Below, piece after piece: positions 1 through 14,134 of a stretch of DNA of 64,000 nt; position 1 is the first letter of the stretch, and every line of letters begins with the position of its first letter. The notes below the pieces were generated by a model, which was not told the origin of the DNA, made no database searches, and worked only from the letters and a program-made list of their open reading frames with translations. A program made the position numbers and the translations under genes. This stretch comes from Varroa destructor (Eukaryota > Arthropoda > Arachnida > Mesostigmata > Varroidae): contig NW_019211456.1 in assembly GCF_002443255.2 (NCBI RefSeq), positions 51,706,486 to 51,770,485 of the forward strand, written 5' to 3'.

Positions 1-2040
1 CTCTCCCGCTATAATTTCAGATACCTTTCCTAGCTATTAGCTTCTATCGTATATTTGTTTAGCTAGCATGCTTACCAGTCTCGCGTTCTGCCCAGTCTAA
101 GACTAAAATAAAGACCCTGTTTTGTTCGCACGAAGAGTTCGGAAGGTGGAATCTTACTTTATCGTATTTACTTTTACCGGACACGTTTTTCACACTGTTT
201 TTCTTTAGTAGCAGTTTAAATTAAAGTTCAGTATTAGTTCTGAATTGGTTTCTAGGTTCCAGAGATTTAATTCCTGCTAAAGAAGCTAGTAGGCACAAGA
301 ATGATAAATAGGGCTAATTCTAAGACCTGTTCTAGACCATGAAAGCACAGAGTTTGAACCATACCTACTTCTTCGAGGCTTTGATAGTAAAAAAGTTTTG
401 GTTTATGTTTTTGTTTTTCTGGCTTAGTTATTACTTTATGTGGTTTATTATGTTTTCCTGCAAATAAATTTTCAAAATACGCATTTGTAAGGCATATGCA
501 TAGGTAGCATCAACATAAAGATAGCGTTACCTGTCAAAAATATCCTTGTGATATAATTATACACGTGTCGAACATTTGTAACCCTGTGAATTTCAGCTAT
601 ATCGGACGCGCTATAGTTTATTACAACAGTCGTTTATTAATATTTCGGTAAAAATGAAAAAAACTGAATATCGAGCTGTTACAAAAATTTTGCATTTGAA
701 AAAAACAATACGCCTATGCACATTATTAAAACGAAGATGAACGCCGTTTACGGAGATACCCTATCAGCGTGAATTCTAAACATCTGCATTTGAAGCTGGT
801 CATCCCAGCTCTGCTGGCAACGGACGCCTACAAGGGGCCAAAAACTGCAATTGCTACTGATGACACAGAGAAATGGCTATCGGATAGGGGGGCTGTGGAC
901 AGAACATGTCTGTTAAACACTGCATATGAAAAGACTAACCGCGCATTGAGCCCTATTGAAACGATTCACGAGCAATGAGTTGGAGCTTTGGCATCGGTTA
1001 ATAACTATAGATGGAAACTGAAAACAACACTGCGTCCGTAAAAACATGGCACGTTCAAAGCAACGGACTGCAAAAAATGAATTGGTTTCGAAATAGATGA
1101 AGGTCTGGGTGGCGCTGTTACATTAATTATGGCTAGTTTCCTTACTTGCACGCTTATACAAAGCAGGGTTAAAATAAATTTACGTTAAAAAAGTTCGAGG
1201 TGCTGCTAACATGAGTCTTAAATTTAATTGTTTAGTTTACAATTTCCACTATTTAGCTTGACGCAGTGAAACATGTGTCAATGACTCGATATTTTCGGTA
1301 TGATCGGCAAACGTTTGCTATACCGAGGTCTTCGCATAATTTATAACACGAACTTAGACCGTCAATGCGAGACTTTAGGCCTAAAACTAACAGCATCTGT
1401 TGCAGTACTTTCATTTAGGCCGGATACCACACTCGCGTTCCGACGTTGCTACGTCCTATGGTAAGCTCTAAAACTGTAGAATCAATGCACTCCATATTGC
1501 AAACACATTTCAATTTACTTCAATCTAAGGATACAATAACATTGTTAATTATATACGATCTTAGTGGAAATACAAAATACTCTAGATATAGACGCCCCCT
1601 TCTTGAACTAGACCAAAAATATTTAACCAACACAGCACTCAGTGAACGCTTGTTATATTTTTGTAATTATACAATGATATACTTTGTTATTTATTTACTT
1701 AAGTATTTCGAATTTTAAATGTCTACTTAAAGGTGTCTGTATTTCTCACCAACCTAACTTTCTTTCGGTTACACAAATTAAATCTGAGCCCCCTGTATAT
1801 GTTACGAAAACGCCCTGACCACCATGAAGAAAAAAACAGCTACAGGCAATATCACAGGCTAATTACGGTTTATTTACGCTAATAAGGTCCCGCGGTCTCT
1901 GAAAGCCTTTACGCCCCGCTTTTCCTCGCTTGTTGTTTACCTTTAGCGAACAAAAGTGCTTGTCCTGTTCTATCAGCGTGCTGCAATTGTACTAAGTTAT
2001 CGAAGATCGTTATTCCTGCTTAAATAAAAAAAAGTGGCCC
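1..2040. other. intergenic, no gene seen
   Basis: AT-rich sequence with only short open frames. The best of them (769-978 and 1446-1718, plus) show no recognisable motif, no splice support and no family resemblance. I see no RNA gene or repeat here. Confidence 0.5.
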
Positions 2041-2990
2041 TGTAGTACGCATTTTGTTGAAACCAAAATTTTGCCAAAAATGTTGTGTACGCTAACAATG
2101 CTATCACTGAAAAGACTGCTCAAAAATAGGCTACGAAATTTGAAAGCGGCAAACGGGACTTACAAGATGCCTTTTGTGCTGATTAATTGTCTAAGTTCGA
2201 TGACGACGATCTGAGGGCATCTTTAGAAAAAGACGACCAACAAACAACCCGGAAATAGGCGGAAAAATTGAGCTGCAACCGCAATACTACCGTTGGACAA
2301 AGAATTGCGGCTTAACGTTGCATCTAAACATTTTCCTCGCTACTGGGCGTCACGCGATCACAATAATCGGTTTTTGCACAGAGTCGTTTCCAAAATTGTT
2401 ATGGAAGGTGATATCTGTACGACAACATAAACCAAAGATCGGAGTAGGTGACTTAAGGAAAAAAGCCAAGGCTTAGAGCCCAGTCAGGCCCTCATCCAAA
2501 AAGGATTATACTTTGCCTTTGGTGGGGCTCTGAGATTCACTGAGTATCCTTTTTACGAAGTAGACAATTAATCGGCACGTTTAGTTGGGTTAATCGCATT
2601 GAGTCAATTAAACTATTTAACAAAAAAACACAGACCAGGTCAGGTTATCCTGCGCCACGACAACAAGAAGCCACTCAGGGCAAAGATCGTCAAAACCGCC
2701 ATCTTGTACTTCAAATCGGGGATTTTGTTGTATTCTGTACGTTTTCCGGATCTTGCATCCACGGATTTTCACTTTTCGCTATTTGGGCAGTCTCCTTCGT
2801 GGCCTTACCTTTAACACGGGTCAGTAACTTAAAACCTAGTTGAAAAACCTTACGGTGGAGCAACACACATAATTTTGCGGTAATATGGAAAAAAGTGCTG
2901 GACAATGACGGAGAATATATAAACATATTTTTAATTGTTATGGAAATTAATTAATGGAATAAAAAAAATCGGTGTTTTCTCAATGGTAAA
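2040..2990 (+). pseudogene. degenerate mariner (DD34D) transposase
   Basis: This is a dead copy of a Tc1/mariner-superfamily transposase, the enzyme that cuts and pastes the element at TA dinucleotides. From about 2061 the frame reads like the mariner N-terminal DNA-binding region: ICxVYGxxA-like, then TEKTAQK with the usual Trp replaced by a stop, then KFESGKRDLQDA, DDDDLRASLE and QQTTRK. A frameshift near 2300-2320 moves the match to another frame, giving RFLHRVV and EGD in place of the family's RIVTGDEKW. The catalytic aspartate positions are still readable at 2410, 2659 (HDN, 2656-2664) and 2764 (PDLASTD, 2746-2766). The last two are separated by 34 residues, the mariner DD34D spacing, while the first interval is about ten residues short. 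The C-terminal signature WKKVLDNDGEY lies at about 2886-2925. At least six in-frame stops show it is inactive. I could not find matching terminal inverted repeats, so the outer ends are approximate. Confidence 0.88.
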
Positions 2991-4911
2991 AAAACCACGG
3001 GAATTTATTATCCAAGCTAGTGCACTGCGGAGACCAACCTGAGGATGGCCTGCACTACAGATAAATCGTAAATGCTATCACACTTTATCTATAAATAGTA
3101 GCAATAAAATCGTTCATGCCTTTGCTTACTTTTCCTTGTTCTTTCCGCTATCATTTACTAATAATTTACATTTTAAAGTTATTATACGTCTACATGTGGT
3201 AGCAATTCAATATTTTAATTTTCCGAATTGTCAGCTCGCCTGGAATTAGCTAACACGCAAAAAAAATTCAAACATCTTTTAAAATATGATCCGCTGACAG
3301 ATGAAATTTGGCAAATGCTTACGTTAAGTTTATAGTTATCTGTAACTTTAAGCCTATAGAGTGCTTCCAAAGGGTAAATGTTTTTTTTAAAAGTAAAGAT
3401 ATAGTTTAGTGGCGTAAACCAACACATAATAATTTAGTTTCCATTTTTCGATTCTATTCAATTAAAACCTATCGAAAATTGCTGAAAACCGTGGCCAACA
3501 AAACCTTCGATGAAGTAACACTTCTATACTGGTCCAATCATTTTAGGAACAGAAATCGTGAGGTTAAAGATTACGAAGGAGGTCCTGATATTCCAGGACT
3601 CAATACGATATTTCTGGAAACATGTCTTGTGTTTTCCGTAACGAAACGACTAAGTCTGAAAGAAAGAAGTGAACAAATTTCCCAATACAGAACCGACGTA
3701 AACAATAGAACCCATAGCGTACTCTAGAGGCGATTTGCTCAATTACTAACAGCGAAAGGTCGCGTGGAGTCCACCCTTCCTTTGGACAAGGCATAGGGCG
3801 GTCTGTGCGGCCCTCGAGACGAGGATCAGTATGTCATTGAGCAGAACAGAGTAACTTCAACGGTAGTGCCGAATAGATTCGGACGTAAACTGGCGAGATA
3901 CTTATTCGAAAAAGAAGCCGCCGGATATGTTAAGTTCCTGAACGTTTCATGAGCGCATGATGGGGTAATAAACGGCGCACAGTATTGTTACTCGCTGACG
4001 ATGCATGATCTTATCACCTTGCTTTAATCACAATCTGTATCAATTCTTCATATGTTCCAGAAAAATGGCAGGTGGCCTAGCTGGTCCTACCGCCGATTTT
4101 CTCTAGCAGGCCATTTATAATAATGAGATTAGATAATGCTGATCATAACTACGCAGTTGATCGTTAGCCTCAATATATGAACAAGAACGTTTCGATGTGC
4201 TGATTAGCTGAGGAAAACCTAATAGCAAAACAAAAACTCTATCTAACAACTAGGTCTTTTAAATTTGACAAGATCTAAGTTAAGTTATTGAAGAAGCGTC
4301 TTAGCTAAGCATTTTAAAAATGACTTATTAACAGCTACAACAAGCCAAATGGATATTATCGAACTTTAACTTAAGCGCACTGCAAGCTATCACTACTTAG
4401 CCCACAGTGGATGTTAAAAGGCTGCTTTCCCTACTTTATTTATTAGTTACAAATTGTATTAAATCAACAGTAATAAACACTATGACGTTTACGTGCAACC
4501 TTGTAACTTTTAACAAAAAATACATTATCGCTTATAAGTAGGGCGTCGACAGCTTAAAAAACATATCATATCGTAGCCTATTTACCAACTTACTTTCGAA
4601 AACGCATATCCCGAAAGAAACTTAGATGAAGACCGCAAGCACGTCGAACTTAGGTCAATCCCACAACATTTGATATCCATAATATTTTTTGTTACAAATT
4701 CAAAAAGGAAATTTACAAAATGTAGGTGTTGTAAAGATGTGTGGGCATATTTTCTGAACTAGAAAGCCCCCCGTTTTCTTGAAGTCGAAAATCGGGAACT
4801 CAACAACAGCTTTGTCCAAGAATGCGATAAGCAGCGTCTACATCGCTAATGTTCCCCGAAGCTACCAACAATAGATAAGGCAGAACTTTTTAAGATGAAC
4901 AAAGCACTTAC
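2991..4911. other. intergenic, possible second transposon scrap
   Basis: No supported gene. An 82-codon plus-strand frame at 3479-3727 contains WSNHFRNRNREVKDYEGGPD, which resembles the WFxxFRxGxxxxxDxxRxGRP block of mariner N-termini. Nothing after it matches the family, so this is only a hint. Confidence 0.35.
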
Positions 4912-5060
4912 GGCTTCTGTAATGAGACATGATTGAAAGTGTGTGTTGAATATAACTGCATTCGTTTCATTGCTTCCCATAAAGCTTAGCGTAAGAAAGT
5001 TTGCCGCCAAGCTAATCCAGGCTAAGAGAATACCAATGACACTGAAGGCTATTTTCAATC
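4912..5060 (-). CDS. candidate internal exon encoding a membrane segment
   Basis: A 49-codon minus-strand frame ends exactly at a consensus donor (GCC|GTAAGTG, exon end 4912). It can begin after an AG at 5061; a second, stronger pyrimidine-rich acceptor lies at 5069 but leaves a stop in this frame. The peptide has one hydrophobic helix (FSVIGILLAWISLAANFLTL), then a short polar loop with a possible N-glycosylation site (NET) and one Cys. It suggests a multi-pass or single-pass membrane protein, loosely like the first segment of claudin/PMP22-type proteins, but without their diagnostic residues. I found no partner exons with certainty. It could be a chance hydrophobic frame. Confidence 0.25.
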
Positions 5061-8000
5061 CTTAATTCCTACAAAACAAGGTAGAAACGCGATGATTTTT
5101 TCATAGTTGGGTCTCTGCAATAAAAAAAAGCCCTATCTTATTAGAGCAGTGGGTTCCCATCACCATCATTTACTATGATCCGTACTTTTGAGACACTTGA
5201 ATCATCTGACTGGACCGATGTTTCTGTATTTCCAACTGTAGAGAGGAAGAGGTAGTAAAAATAGCCAAATGCAGAGTCCTTAGATAAGCACGGTTCAATG
5301 TTACCGAATCAATACGTGATATTGTTCGCGAAGAGTTATTTGAAGAAACTATTACTTCTATTATGACGGTTCTCGTAACAATAACTTGAAATACTGCGAA
5401 AATTTTACCCACTGCGTGGTACCGTGTGTATGTTGCTGAACCCTGGCCAAGATGCTTTTATTGAATCAATAACAGTTAACGAGAATATACGTTAACATAT
5501 GACATATTGGATACCTGTAGCTGAGATCATACGATATTTATTGAATTTTAACACAAAAACATCCTTTCCAATTGCTTGTTTTCTCGACAATGGCCAGGGC
5601 TGCTAAGAGAGCGTACCAGGCAAACTCTTCAAGTTAACAGTAAAACAGTATTCGGTAGTGCTGTTAATAGTATCTGTCTATGATCGAAATCATCATTTAA
5701 ATCATGACTAAAATACATTAGTTTAATTGAAGAACCAATGTTGGTTTAGGAGCCTTGTGAAGTAACTACTTGCTTTTCATTTCCCGACTTCAGCACTCAC
5801 AACGCTTCATTGTGCATAAATCGAAATAATTTATACTTTAAATCGGAGTCACTTTGTCTGCGAAACACTGAAGGAGATCCCCTGTGTAGTGTTTCTTCAA
5901 ACGTTCATTTTTAGCCTTATAAAGGTAAGTGAAATCGAGGAACCACCAACCGGAATATGGGCTTGCGTATAATTTCCAGTATTACTACTATCGAGCCTCT
6001 AGACCACAAACGCATCGGCAGAAGGCCACAGATGCAAGACAAGGGAAACAGAACAACGAAAGATGTCGAAATTTACCTCAATGATTTGGATCAGGTACAC
6101 ATTTATGGATCTCGATTAAGGCTTGCGAATGATCTGCCATATAGTCGCGACTAGTTTCTACACGAATGTAAGGCCAGGCTTATGCTTCCTCACATCGCTT
6201 TCAAAGCAAAGCGCCATCTAAAGGTTGCACAGGTCTAACCAGCCTATTCGGCTGATGTGATTAGGTACCAGTTACAATAGACTGATGGCTGCCTTGCACG
6301 TTAGATGAAGATAAGATTAACTACGGAAGTATATGAGTAGCCCAAATGGGCAGGTCTACCTAAGCTATCTGTACGTACAATGAAGATTTCCCCATTATAA
6401 AAACTGTCCTATAGGAAGCAGAAAAACAATAATAATGACCTACTTGGGACGATAAGTAAGATCGAACTAAAATGACTAGTGAATAAGGGTATGTGTTGAT
6501 TGCTAAAGTGAATCTAACGCACCTTCTGAGCTTGTACGTTTTGCGGACTGCTTGCGACGATGTAATACAATATTTGATGTACTGTTTAGGCCCTTACTAA
6601 ATTCATTGGCGCTTGTCCTGAAGGCGTTCATGTAAAACATTTAGGGAATGATGGGCTTCTTATGTTGCACACTTGCAGAGCTCCAATTGTTTTCCTATTA
6701 CTATGTGTGGAGCATTACGCAGACGAGCGTACCCCTATCGAAGTGAATTCAGCTAGCCCGAAGTATGGATCTTCCAGGACAGGTGTTGCAGGTTCACTGA
6801 CGCTAAAGCTCAATAATATACCCCTGGCGCCAGAAAAGTAGGTACGTAAATGTGATGAAACAAAAAGTGTGTTTAAACTTTCAGCCTAGGAAGTCTGAAA
6901 ATATAGTAACAACACGAACAATAATGTGATTCCCTCTATATTGCCCAACATAGGACAAGGACGATGTCGTCCTCTATTCGTCGAATCCGTCTTTTGAATC
7001 CAAGGTAAATAGCCAAGGACGTCGTGGGATAATACTGCAATACCGCTGTAATACTATAAGGATGCGAAGTGTTTTGCAGCGTGGTACGCTTTTAATGTGA
7101 AAGAAAAAAAACTGCAAGCGTTATTTGGTGTAAAGCGTAATAATGACGAAACCAGTGAGCAATAGAGTACCATTGAAACTATGCGTATTTCGCTGTCTCA
7201 ATTGAATACCTGTTGATAAAGTTCCTTGCAGGGTATTTTTTTGCTATAGGAAAATTAGAAAAGAAAAAAAAGGAAAAAACCTAATCTATAAATACACACG
7301 TTTTAGTTATTTTGAACACCACTTCCTTGCATACTTCATAACTTCGCTAGCAGAACAGAGTTATATGTGTATCCCACCATGAATTCTGCATTTTTCTAAG
7401 ACACAAGTTTCGAAAAATTGCATTCTATTTCAATCCAGCATCCTATCTCCTGCTTGAGGGAGCAAGTTTAATCAATTCAAGAGCCTAGATGTATGAATCC
7501 TGTCTGCATGGGTCCAGTGTGGACTTTTGCAGTGCTTTCCTTTCAACAGGAGCACGATATTAATTGATAACAACAAGGAGCTACTAATAGACGCCCAAAC
7601 TATCCCCAGCACGAAACGAAGCATACCTACGCTTGGGTTCGTACCTTGACCACAACGGATCGTTAGGGTCGGCAGGCAAACAAGAGATAAATTTGTGTTT
7701 GGAGTTTTACGTCCGTTATCGCCATTTCATCGGACAGACGGCTGGCTGCCAGCCATTTCGAAACGAACCGAGTGTCTCTGCCCAGGTTCTAACCTAGTGT
7801 CCCCACGTGTCCCTTCGAAACCCAACGTGTCCCAAAGATTAGCGGGCAAATACGTTACCCGAACGAAATATTTTTACCTAGGAGGCAGATAATGGTGACG
7901 AATTACGTTCCGGTAATGTGTTTCGCTGCGAAATCTTTAGTATGACATAATGCAAATTAATAAGAACATTTGTCCTACAATATCGAGTAGCAAACATGCC

Positions 8001-11000
8001 AACGAGATACTCAACTTTTAGAGGTGCCTACATATGAGTACTACGTTAATACCCGAGTTAATACTTTGGCAGTTCTCAAAAATCTTTTTATGGATTGGCG
8101 TACCGGAAATACTAGTACGCTTATCGAGAGAATCAACTTCATCTTTCCCTTAATGCTGAGCGAAGTTGTGACCATCACAACTGATTGACGTTTCTCCCTA
8201 TTACAACCGATCTTCGTCTCCGTTTGGATGTTGAAGCTTGGATGGATGAAGGATGGGGATTGAAACTTATCATTCATTATTCTTTCAGCTAGAAACTCCG
8301 AAGTTCTCATAGGGTACGTAAGGGACTCCAAAAATACCCTACATTAAAACCGCACTATTACGTTAAGGTAGACGTAGCTTTGTGGTTGTCCTGTTGAGGG
8401 CTGCAGCAGGCACGGACAATTATCTATAGATTACCAGCTCAAAAGATTAAGGCTACATAAGAGCTAAACTGAATATTATGTTCTTTTTTTTATTACGTCA
8501 ATAAGCATAATAGGCGTATCAAATTTAAGACCGACTTCAGAGACAAGTTAAATATGGTAATAGAGATAAATATTGTACCTTAAAGTATCGTAGTAAGATA
8601 CTTGACTGTCGAGTACTGCAAATAAAAAGCAACTTGAGTCCAAATTTGGATTAAGAAACCAATTATTATTGCAACGAAGTTTGATTAGCTTTATAGATAA
8701 GCATTGCGATATTAGATAGACATATATACTTTTCGGGCACATTCCTGTGCCCCAAATACCCTCAAATACCCCAACGTTCATATTAGTAATGGTCTACTGA
8801 TAATCAAATGCCAAGTGCTTCGTCTTGCCTTTATTCTGTCCTGGACTCTCTGTCAAGTGGAGACCTGCAAATCGTATCATTGTACTGGGTAATGGATGCA
8901 GCGCATAGCAGCAGATACACCCAAATAAGTCGAATTCATTCAGTCCTAAGTTTTACAATCATCAAGTTGGTCCTATCCAGCCTGCCTTCTAGCCAAGCGT
9001 TCGTTCTGTGCTAATGCATCTTTCTACGAGGTGTTTAGGTTTTCGCGAATAGAGAGGTCAGAACATAGTTTTTTTTTCCGCAATACATTTATGAGCATGA
9101 ATAGCCCAGAGCTTCTAATGTTGTAAGTTACAGGTTAACCTGTGCCAGAGTTGCGTAATGTCCAGTAGTAATGTATTTCCCAGGATATTAAGGTGATAAA
9201 TTTCATCAGTTCCTGGGCGTCCGACGGCTCCGAGTCATTTTAAAAGCGCAAATTTGCCCAGTTCAAGGTCCGGTCGTTGGCGAACGTAATCTCGTTTGTC
9301 TATCCGCTTAATAAGCAACATTCTAATGGCAGGCCGACAATAGCTGGTGAGCATTACTAATGCGTATAGTTTTAACATATCCATGCTTCAGTCATTTGCA
9401 AGTCATACAAAACCTGTCGCCTACACCGCTACCCTTAGTTAAAAGCGTTGGAATATGTTTTTCTAGGTAGCTGGAAGTGATAAAGGCATTTTTACGTTTC
9501 TCCGTATTTGAGGATATGGGTGCTTGTTCTTCTAGTGTTAGTAGATTGATTTGCTGGCTCTCAACATTAACAACCCGTTGATTTCTCGTGCAATACAATG
9601 CGCCGGTCGAATACACAATGGCCCGTGCCGATCGCTGGATACCAACCAATACAAGCTACGCGTCATAAGCCCTTCTCGACTTTAGCCGTGTGTGTAATAA
9701 CTTCAACAGGGAAAACAACACTAGTCGCTTGTAGACGTCCAGTTTTTTCCCCAAGCCAAATCATGATTTTCCGATCCTCGCCGTATGTATACTTATAAAA
9801 AGTAATCAAAAAATAATTTCGAGTGGAAGCCAACCGACACATTTAGAGACTGCAATAGGTTTAACTGGCCGTTTTCTCATTCCGTGGCGCGCCTTGACAA
9901 AAGATCTTTGTCTCATTCGTGTCGCATGGTAGAGTTCAAATGTATGTCTTCCTCGGAAACGACCTCTGTGTCCGATCGGCGATATACATACGTAATCCCG
10001 TCGGCAACGTGTCCATAATAACAACTAACAGCGATACCGTCACTCTCGAACGACTGACTGCAGTTAAAGAAACAACATCGACCTGTTGGCCAATTCGGTC
10101 AAAGAGCCTTACGAAGCCTAAGAAAACATGGCTTGTATAACTTCACATGTTTCCAGCTCTGCATGCTCACTTGCCATTTGCGCGATAACGGCCAACATTT
10201 GTATAGTTCCATTTTCTGCTAGATCTAAGTTACTGGGGTTATGTTCATTAGGCTATTTTTTACACCATCACTGGACTCTTTTAACGTTTCTATTAAAACG
10301 AAGTCTTATTTCATAAACGAAAACAGAGCTTTCTTGTACCGCTTAAGGTCGCCATTGTGCTAAAACTTCCGTGTGCTAATGTCGAAAAATGTTGCTCGAT
10401 CGTGTTAGATTTTATACAACACAGCGTTCGAGCTTCGGCGCGATTCAGCAAAAGAAGCAAGATACTACAGAAAGAATCCTCTAAATATGATGATTGATTA
10501 TTTCGGCTACTTCAGCTCTTTGAAACATGTCATTACTATGCAGCGTTTGTCTCGCTAAACGATTTGCAAAGTTCAGCGTGTACCACTTTTAATGGGCTCC
10601 GTATGAGCAACAGCAATGGCTTTAAAAATACCACATCTGACACTCACGCTGCTAGTAAATCAAACCATTTTGAAGACCATCAAGCGCGCCAATGCCATTC
10701 TTCAGGTATCTCTCAGTAGTAAAAGTATTTTAGGACCTACAGGGGCGTTATAAAGAGGTAACGTATAAATCAGCTTTCTTGATAAAATAGCGAAGCGCTG
10801 CATAAACACACATATTAAATTTGTCAACTTTACAGCCTCCTCTTTGCCAAAGGTGACTGCGAATTGACCCAGACTTGGCGATAAGTGTTCACGTTTTATA
10901 GCACGAAATCTGAGAGCCCTTAGAACTCTGTTCGTCAAATGACAGTAATAAAACCCATTTTTTGCTTGCATTATGGCTTCGACAAGGTCGAATTAGATGT

Positions 11001-14000
11001 AAACTTAAACCGGATTTGTTCGGAGAACGGGCTCTGTTCCTTGAGATGATACAAACTTTTGTGTCGCCTTAACTTATCTTCCGGTGGGCTAAACCGGAAA
11101 GCTTCGGATAACGCATCGATGGAAGATAACCAACCGTTGCTCCACGTAACCAGTCCTAAATAAGTGAACATAGAGGATCAGCAAGGTGACAGTGAGCTTG
11201 CAATTCATTTGGGTTCCAGCAAGCAACACTTGGATTTCGGCGATGGTTCGTATAATATTAAAAACAAGCATGATGAAAATTAGTCCCAGGAAGATTCAAC
11301 CCCTATGCTCCCCCAAAGGGTGTTGAATAATGCATCAGCAAAAAGCCTAGAAAGAACTTTGTCTGAATCAGCATGGACGTATCTTTCGCAATTACGCTAG
11401 TTCTATTTATTACAAATAAACATCGTCCCCCGGAAACCGGATTTACCATGTCTCATCCGTTAAATAGCATAAAGTGATGAGGGCCCATTAGTAAATAATA
11501 TTCAGTTAGAGCTATTGATAGCAGATTGAACTATCGGGCCATTTTTTTCGTACTAACACCCGAGTCACTGTCGAACTCGAGACACCTTGGCTTTCGTGTC
11601 ACGATAGTCTACCAGCAGAACGAACCGACGCTGTGGCTGAATCAATTGAATCCCTATGGAATATAAATGATTTCGTTAACAAAGCAACTAACAAAACAAA
11701 ACGATTCTTCTGCTAAGCAGACTACCGTATCAAACGGCGTATATGTGTGTATGAGTAATTAAAGTTTAAGCTGAATTACTAGACATTTGTTTATTATATG
11801 ATATTATATATATGAGTTACAATTCAGTATTAGAACACAGAGAAGTATATTCAGTATTAACATCGAAACGTCTAATCAGTCTGATGAAAGCTGGAAGTGT
11901 GTGTCGTAATTTAAATGATTATTAAAAAGAAGCAAAACAAATTATTAGCCCTTTGCAGAAGATAGAAAAACAGATGTGTAGCAGGAATTGCTTAGAAGTG
12001 CGACTTATTCAAATTCGAAAATGCAGCTACCGGCAAAACGCTCTGGGACCAACAAAATCGCCTGGTTCCAGCGACTCATCGTTCTCGTGGCATTAACATG
12101 AAACCTTCGATCCTGATCTTATACAAGAAGTGGAAGAGAAGGAGACTAGTGGTTTACGATCATCGACTTCGTGTTACGGTTATAGGTGTAGTTAGAAACT
12201 CACCGAAAAATCCTATCTTCCAAACTTCCTTTGTTCATGTTGTTCTTTTAGCTACCCTTTGTAACGTATATTTTCATAGGTTCTTACTACAGTTACTTCT
12301 GCCGAAGCGTTGGCATGGTGGCCTCGTAATATGTCTGAGTTCTCTGTGATTCGGCAAAAACCTTCCAAGTTGAATTACTTGAATACAAAGTCCGATGATA
12401 AGATGTCTATAACACGACGATTTTTTTTTATTATTAGGCCAGATTCCAGGGTCACCTCTTATCCAGCTACGAAGAAGTGAAATTTCCACAAAAATCGAGG
12501 CAGTCATAAGAGCCCTAAATCGGGTTCGACGGAGCATTTCATTAAACACTTTCCCAGATGTCTAAATGACATGTCATAATGAGCAATGGTCAGATGTTCG
12601 CAGGATGTTGACTGACATATATGGCTGGAAACGTTACCCAGACTGTATATATAAAGTATTCAGACTAATCCAATGTACACAATGTGTATTCTACTATTTA
12701 ATACGATCCAGTCAATGATTACGCAACTAGCTAAATAGATGTTTCTAGTTCTACTTGCGTAAGCGTCATATCAAATGGCTGACTTCCACTAGTATAAAAG
12801 AAGAAGTCTGTCTGTTCCAAGACTTGAACTTAAGATTGATCTATTCCTAAGTTGAGTTCGAGTTACCAGTACACCATAACAGAGACAAGCCAATGGCATA
12901 CTTAGAGAAGATCCGAAACTATTCGACCGTTAGTGTAAAAGCGCATAAATAAAATTTGCTAAAATAAATCTATATTATATTATAGAATTAAATCTAGACT
13001 ATATAATAAATAGAGATATTGCCGTTCCTCTCTTCCATGCTTGGCGATACGTACGTTTACACGTGCCAACGTAGAATGGTTTACGATCCTTTACAAATTA
13101 GCTTTCGTCTAAATATTCGATAGCGTAGAGCAAACGCCTCTTTCTTGGCAGTGGTTAAGTTAGCAAAGGCTACAATTGGTTCCCACTACAAAGGTATGAA
13201 CAGACAGACCTGCGAGCGCCTCAAACGGGAAAAATGACAAAAAAACCCAATGTAAGAACAAGTCAAAGCGAGTCTTACGCTAGAAATGTGCCCTTCTACG
13301 AGAGTAAATCCTCTATGTAATCTTCCACTGCGTCCGTAAAAGGTAGAGGACACTCAACAATCAAATGAATATCTAGCGTTTTAATAGATGTGTCAACGTA
13401 ACCTGTATTCGTAGCAATACATTTATCTAAACGTAACTAGGCCGCGCGTTATGGTTTTCTATGATGAAGCGTCCTTTGTCCAGATGATTTGGCATGTCGT
13501 TCCTTCCAGTATGCAAAGCGTTGCCGCTGTACTATCATCACCGTTTGGCCATTGGATACATTTTGTCAGCCGCTTCACGAAAAACAATTATATAGAATCG
13601 GAATCTCTCAAATATTACGTTAGGATACCATTTGCGAATCGTACCCCTAAAGCGCAGCACTTTAAATAGTTTCGACGAAGTTATTATATGGACTCCAGCT
13701 CCATTCTTAGGAACTGTCATTTTCAGAGCTACCTTGCAAAGCATTTTTTCCTGTTTGCATGTCCTGACCTCTGACCTTGATCCAGCACTTTGAATTCTAT
13801 GTATAAATTAGAAACGAACTTCTCCTTTCCTGTAAAATATTCATACGTATTTGGCACATTTCACTCGTTACGGTTACGAGGGTCGACAAAATGTAAAAGA
13901 TTAACAATTGAGTAACCAAATTAACACACATATGGGAAGCTAATGCGCAGGATTTGCACCAAACGGAGCGTCTCTTTTTCTACAATAAATCATTTAGAGT

Positions 14001-14076
14001 AGCATGATATAGCTAGCGAACCTACTCTTTTTTTTGTTGTTTCCAGGGGTTCGCATATTACATCCCTATGGGCGTG

Positions 14077-14077
<1 letters not shown>
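5061..14077. other. intergenic or intronic, no supported gene
   Basis: About 9 kb of AT-rich sequence. Open frames such as 7695-7892 (+), 9392-9649 (-), 9598-9798 (+), 9919-10140 (+) and 12274-12549 (-) lack family motifs and good splice context. A plus-strand frame from about 11994 to 12349 is open for 118 codons and basic in character, but I cannot assign it. I see no RNA gene. Confidence 0.45.

Positions 14078-14133
<56 letters not shown>
14078..14133. repeat. (TA)n microsatellite
   Basis: Uninterrupted TA dinucleotide run of 56 bp. The Ile-Tyr tail of the overlapping minus-strand frame is only this repeat translated. Confidence 0.98.

Positions 14134-14134
<1 letters not shown>

Noticed and set aside
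12274..12549. AWWPRN-like stretch recalling LTR-retrotransposon integrase on the plus strand
   Set aside because: An isolated tryptophan pair without the preceding zinc finger or a following DSG/SDG motif, and no LTRs were seen.
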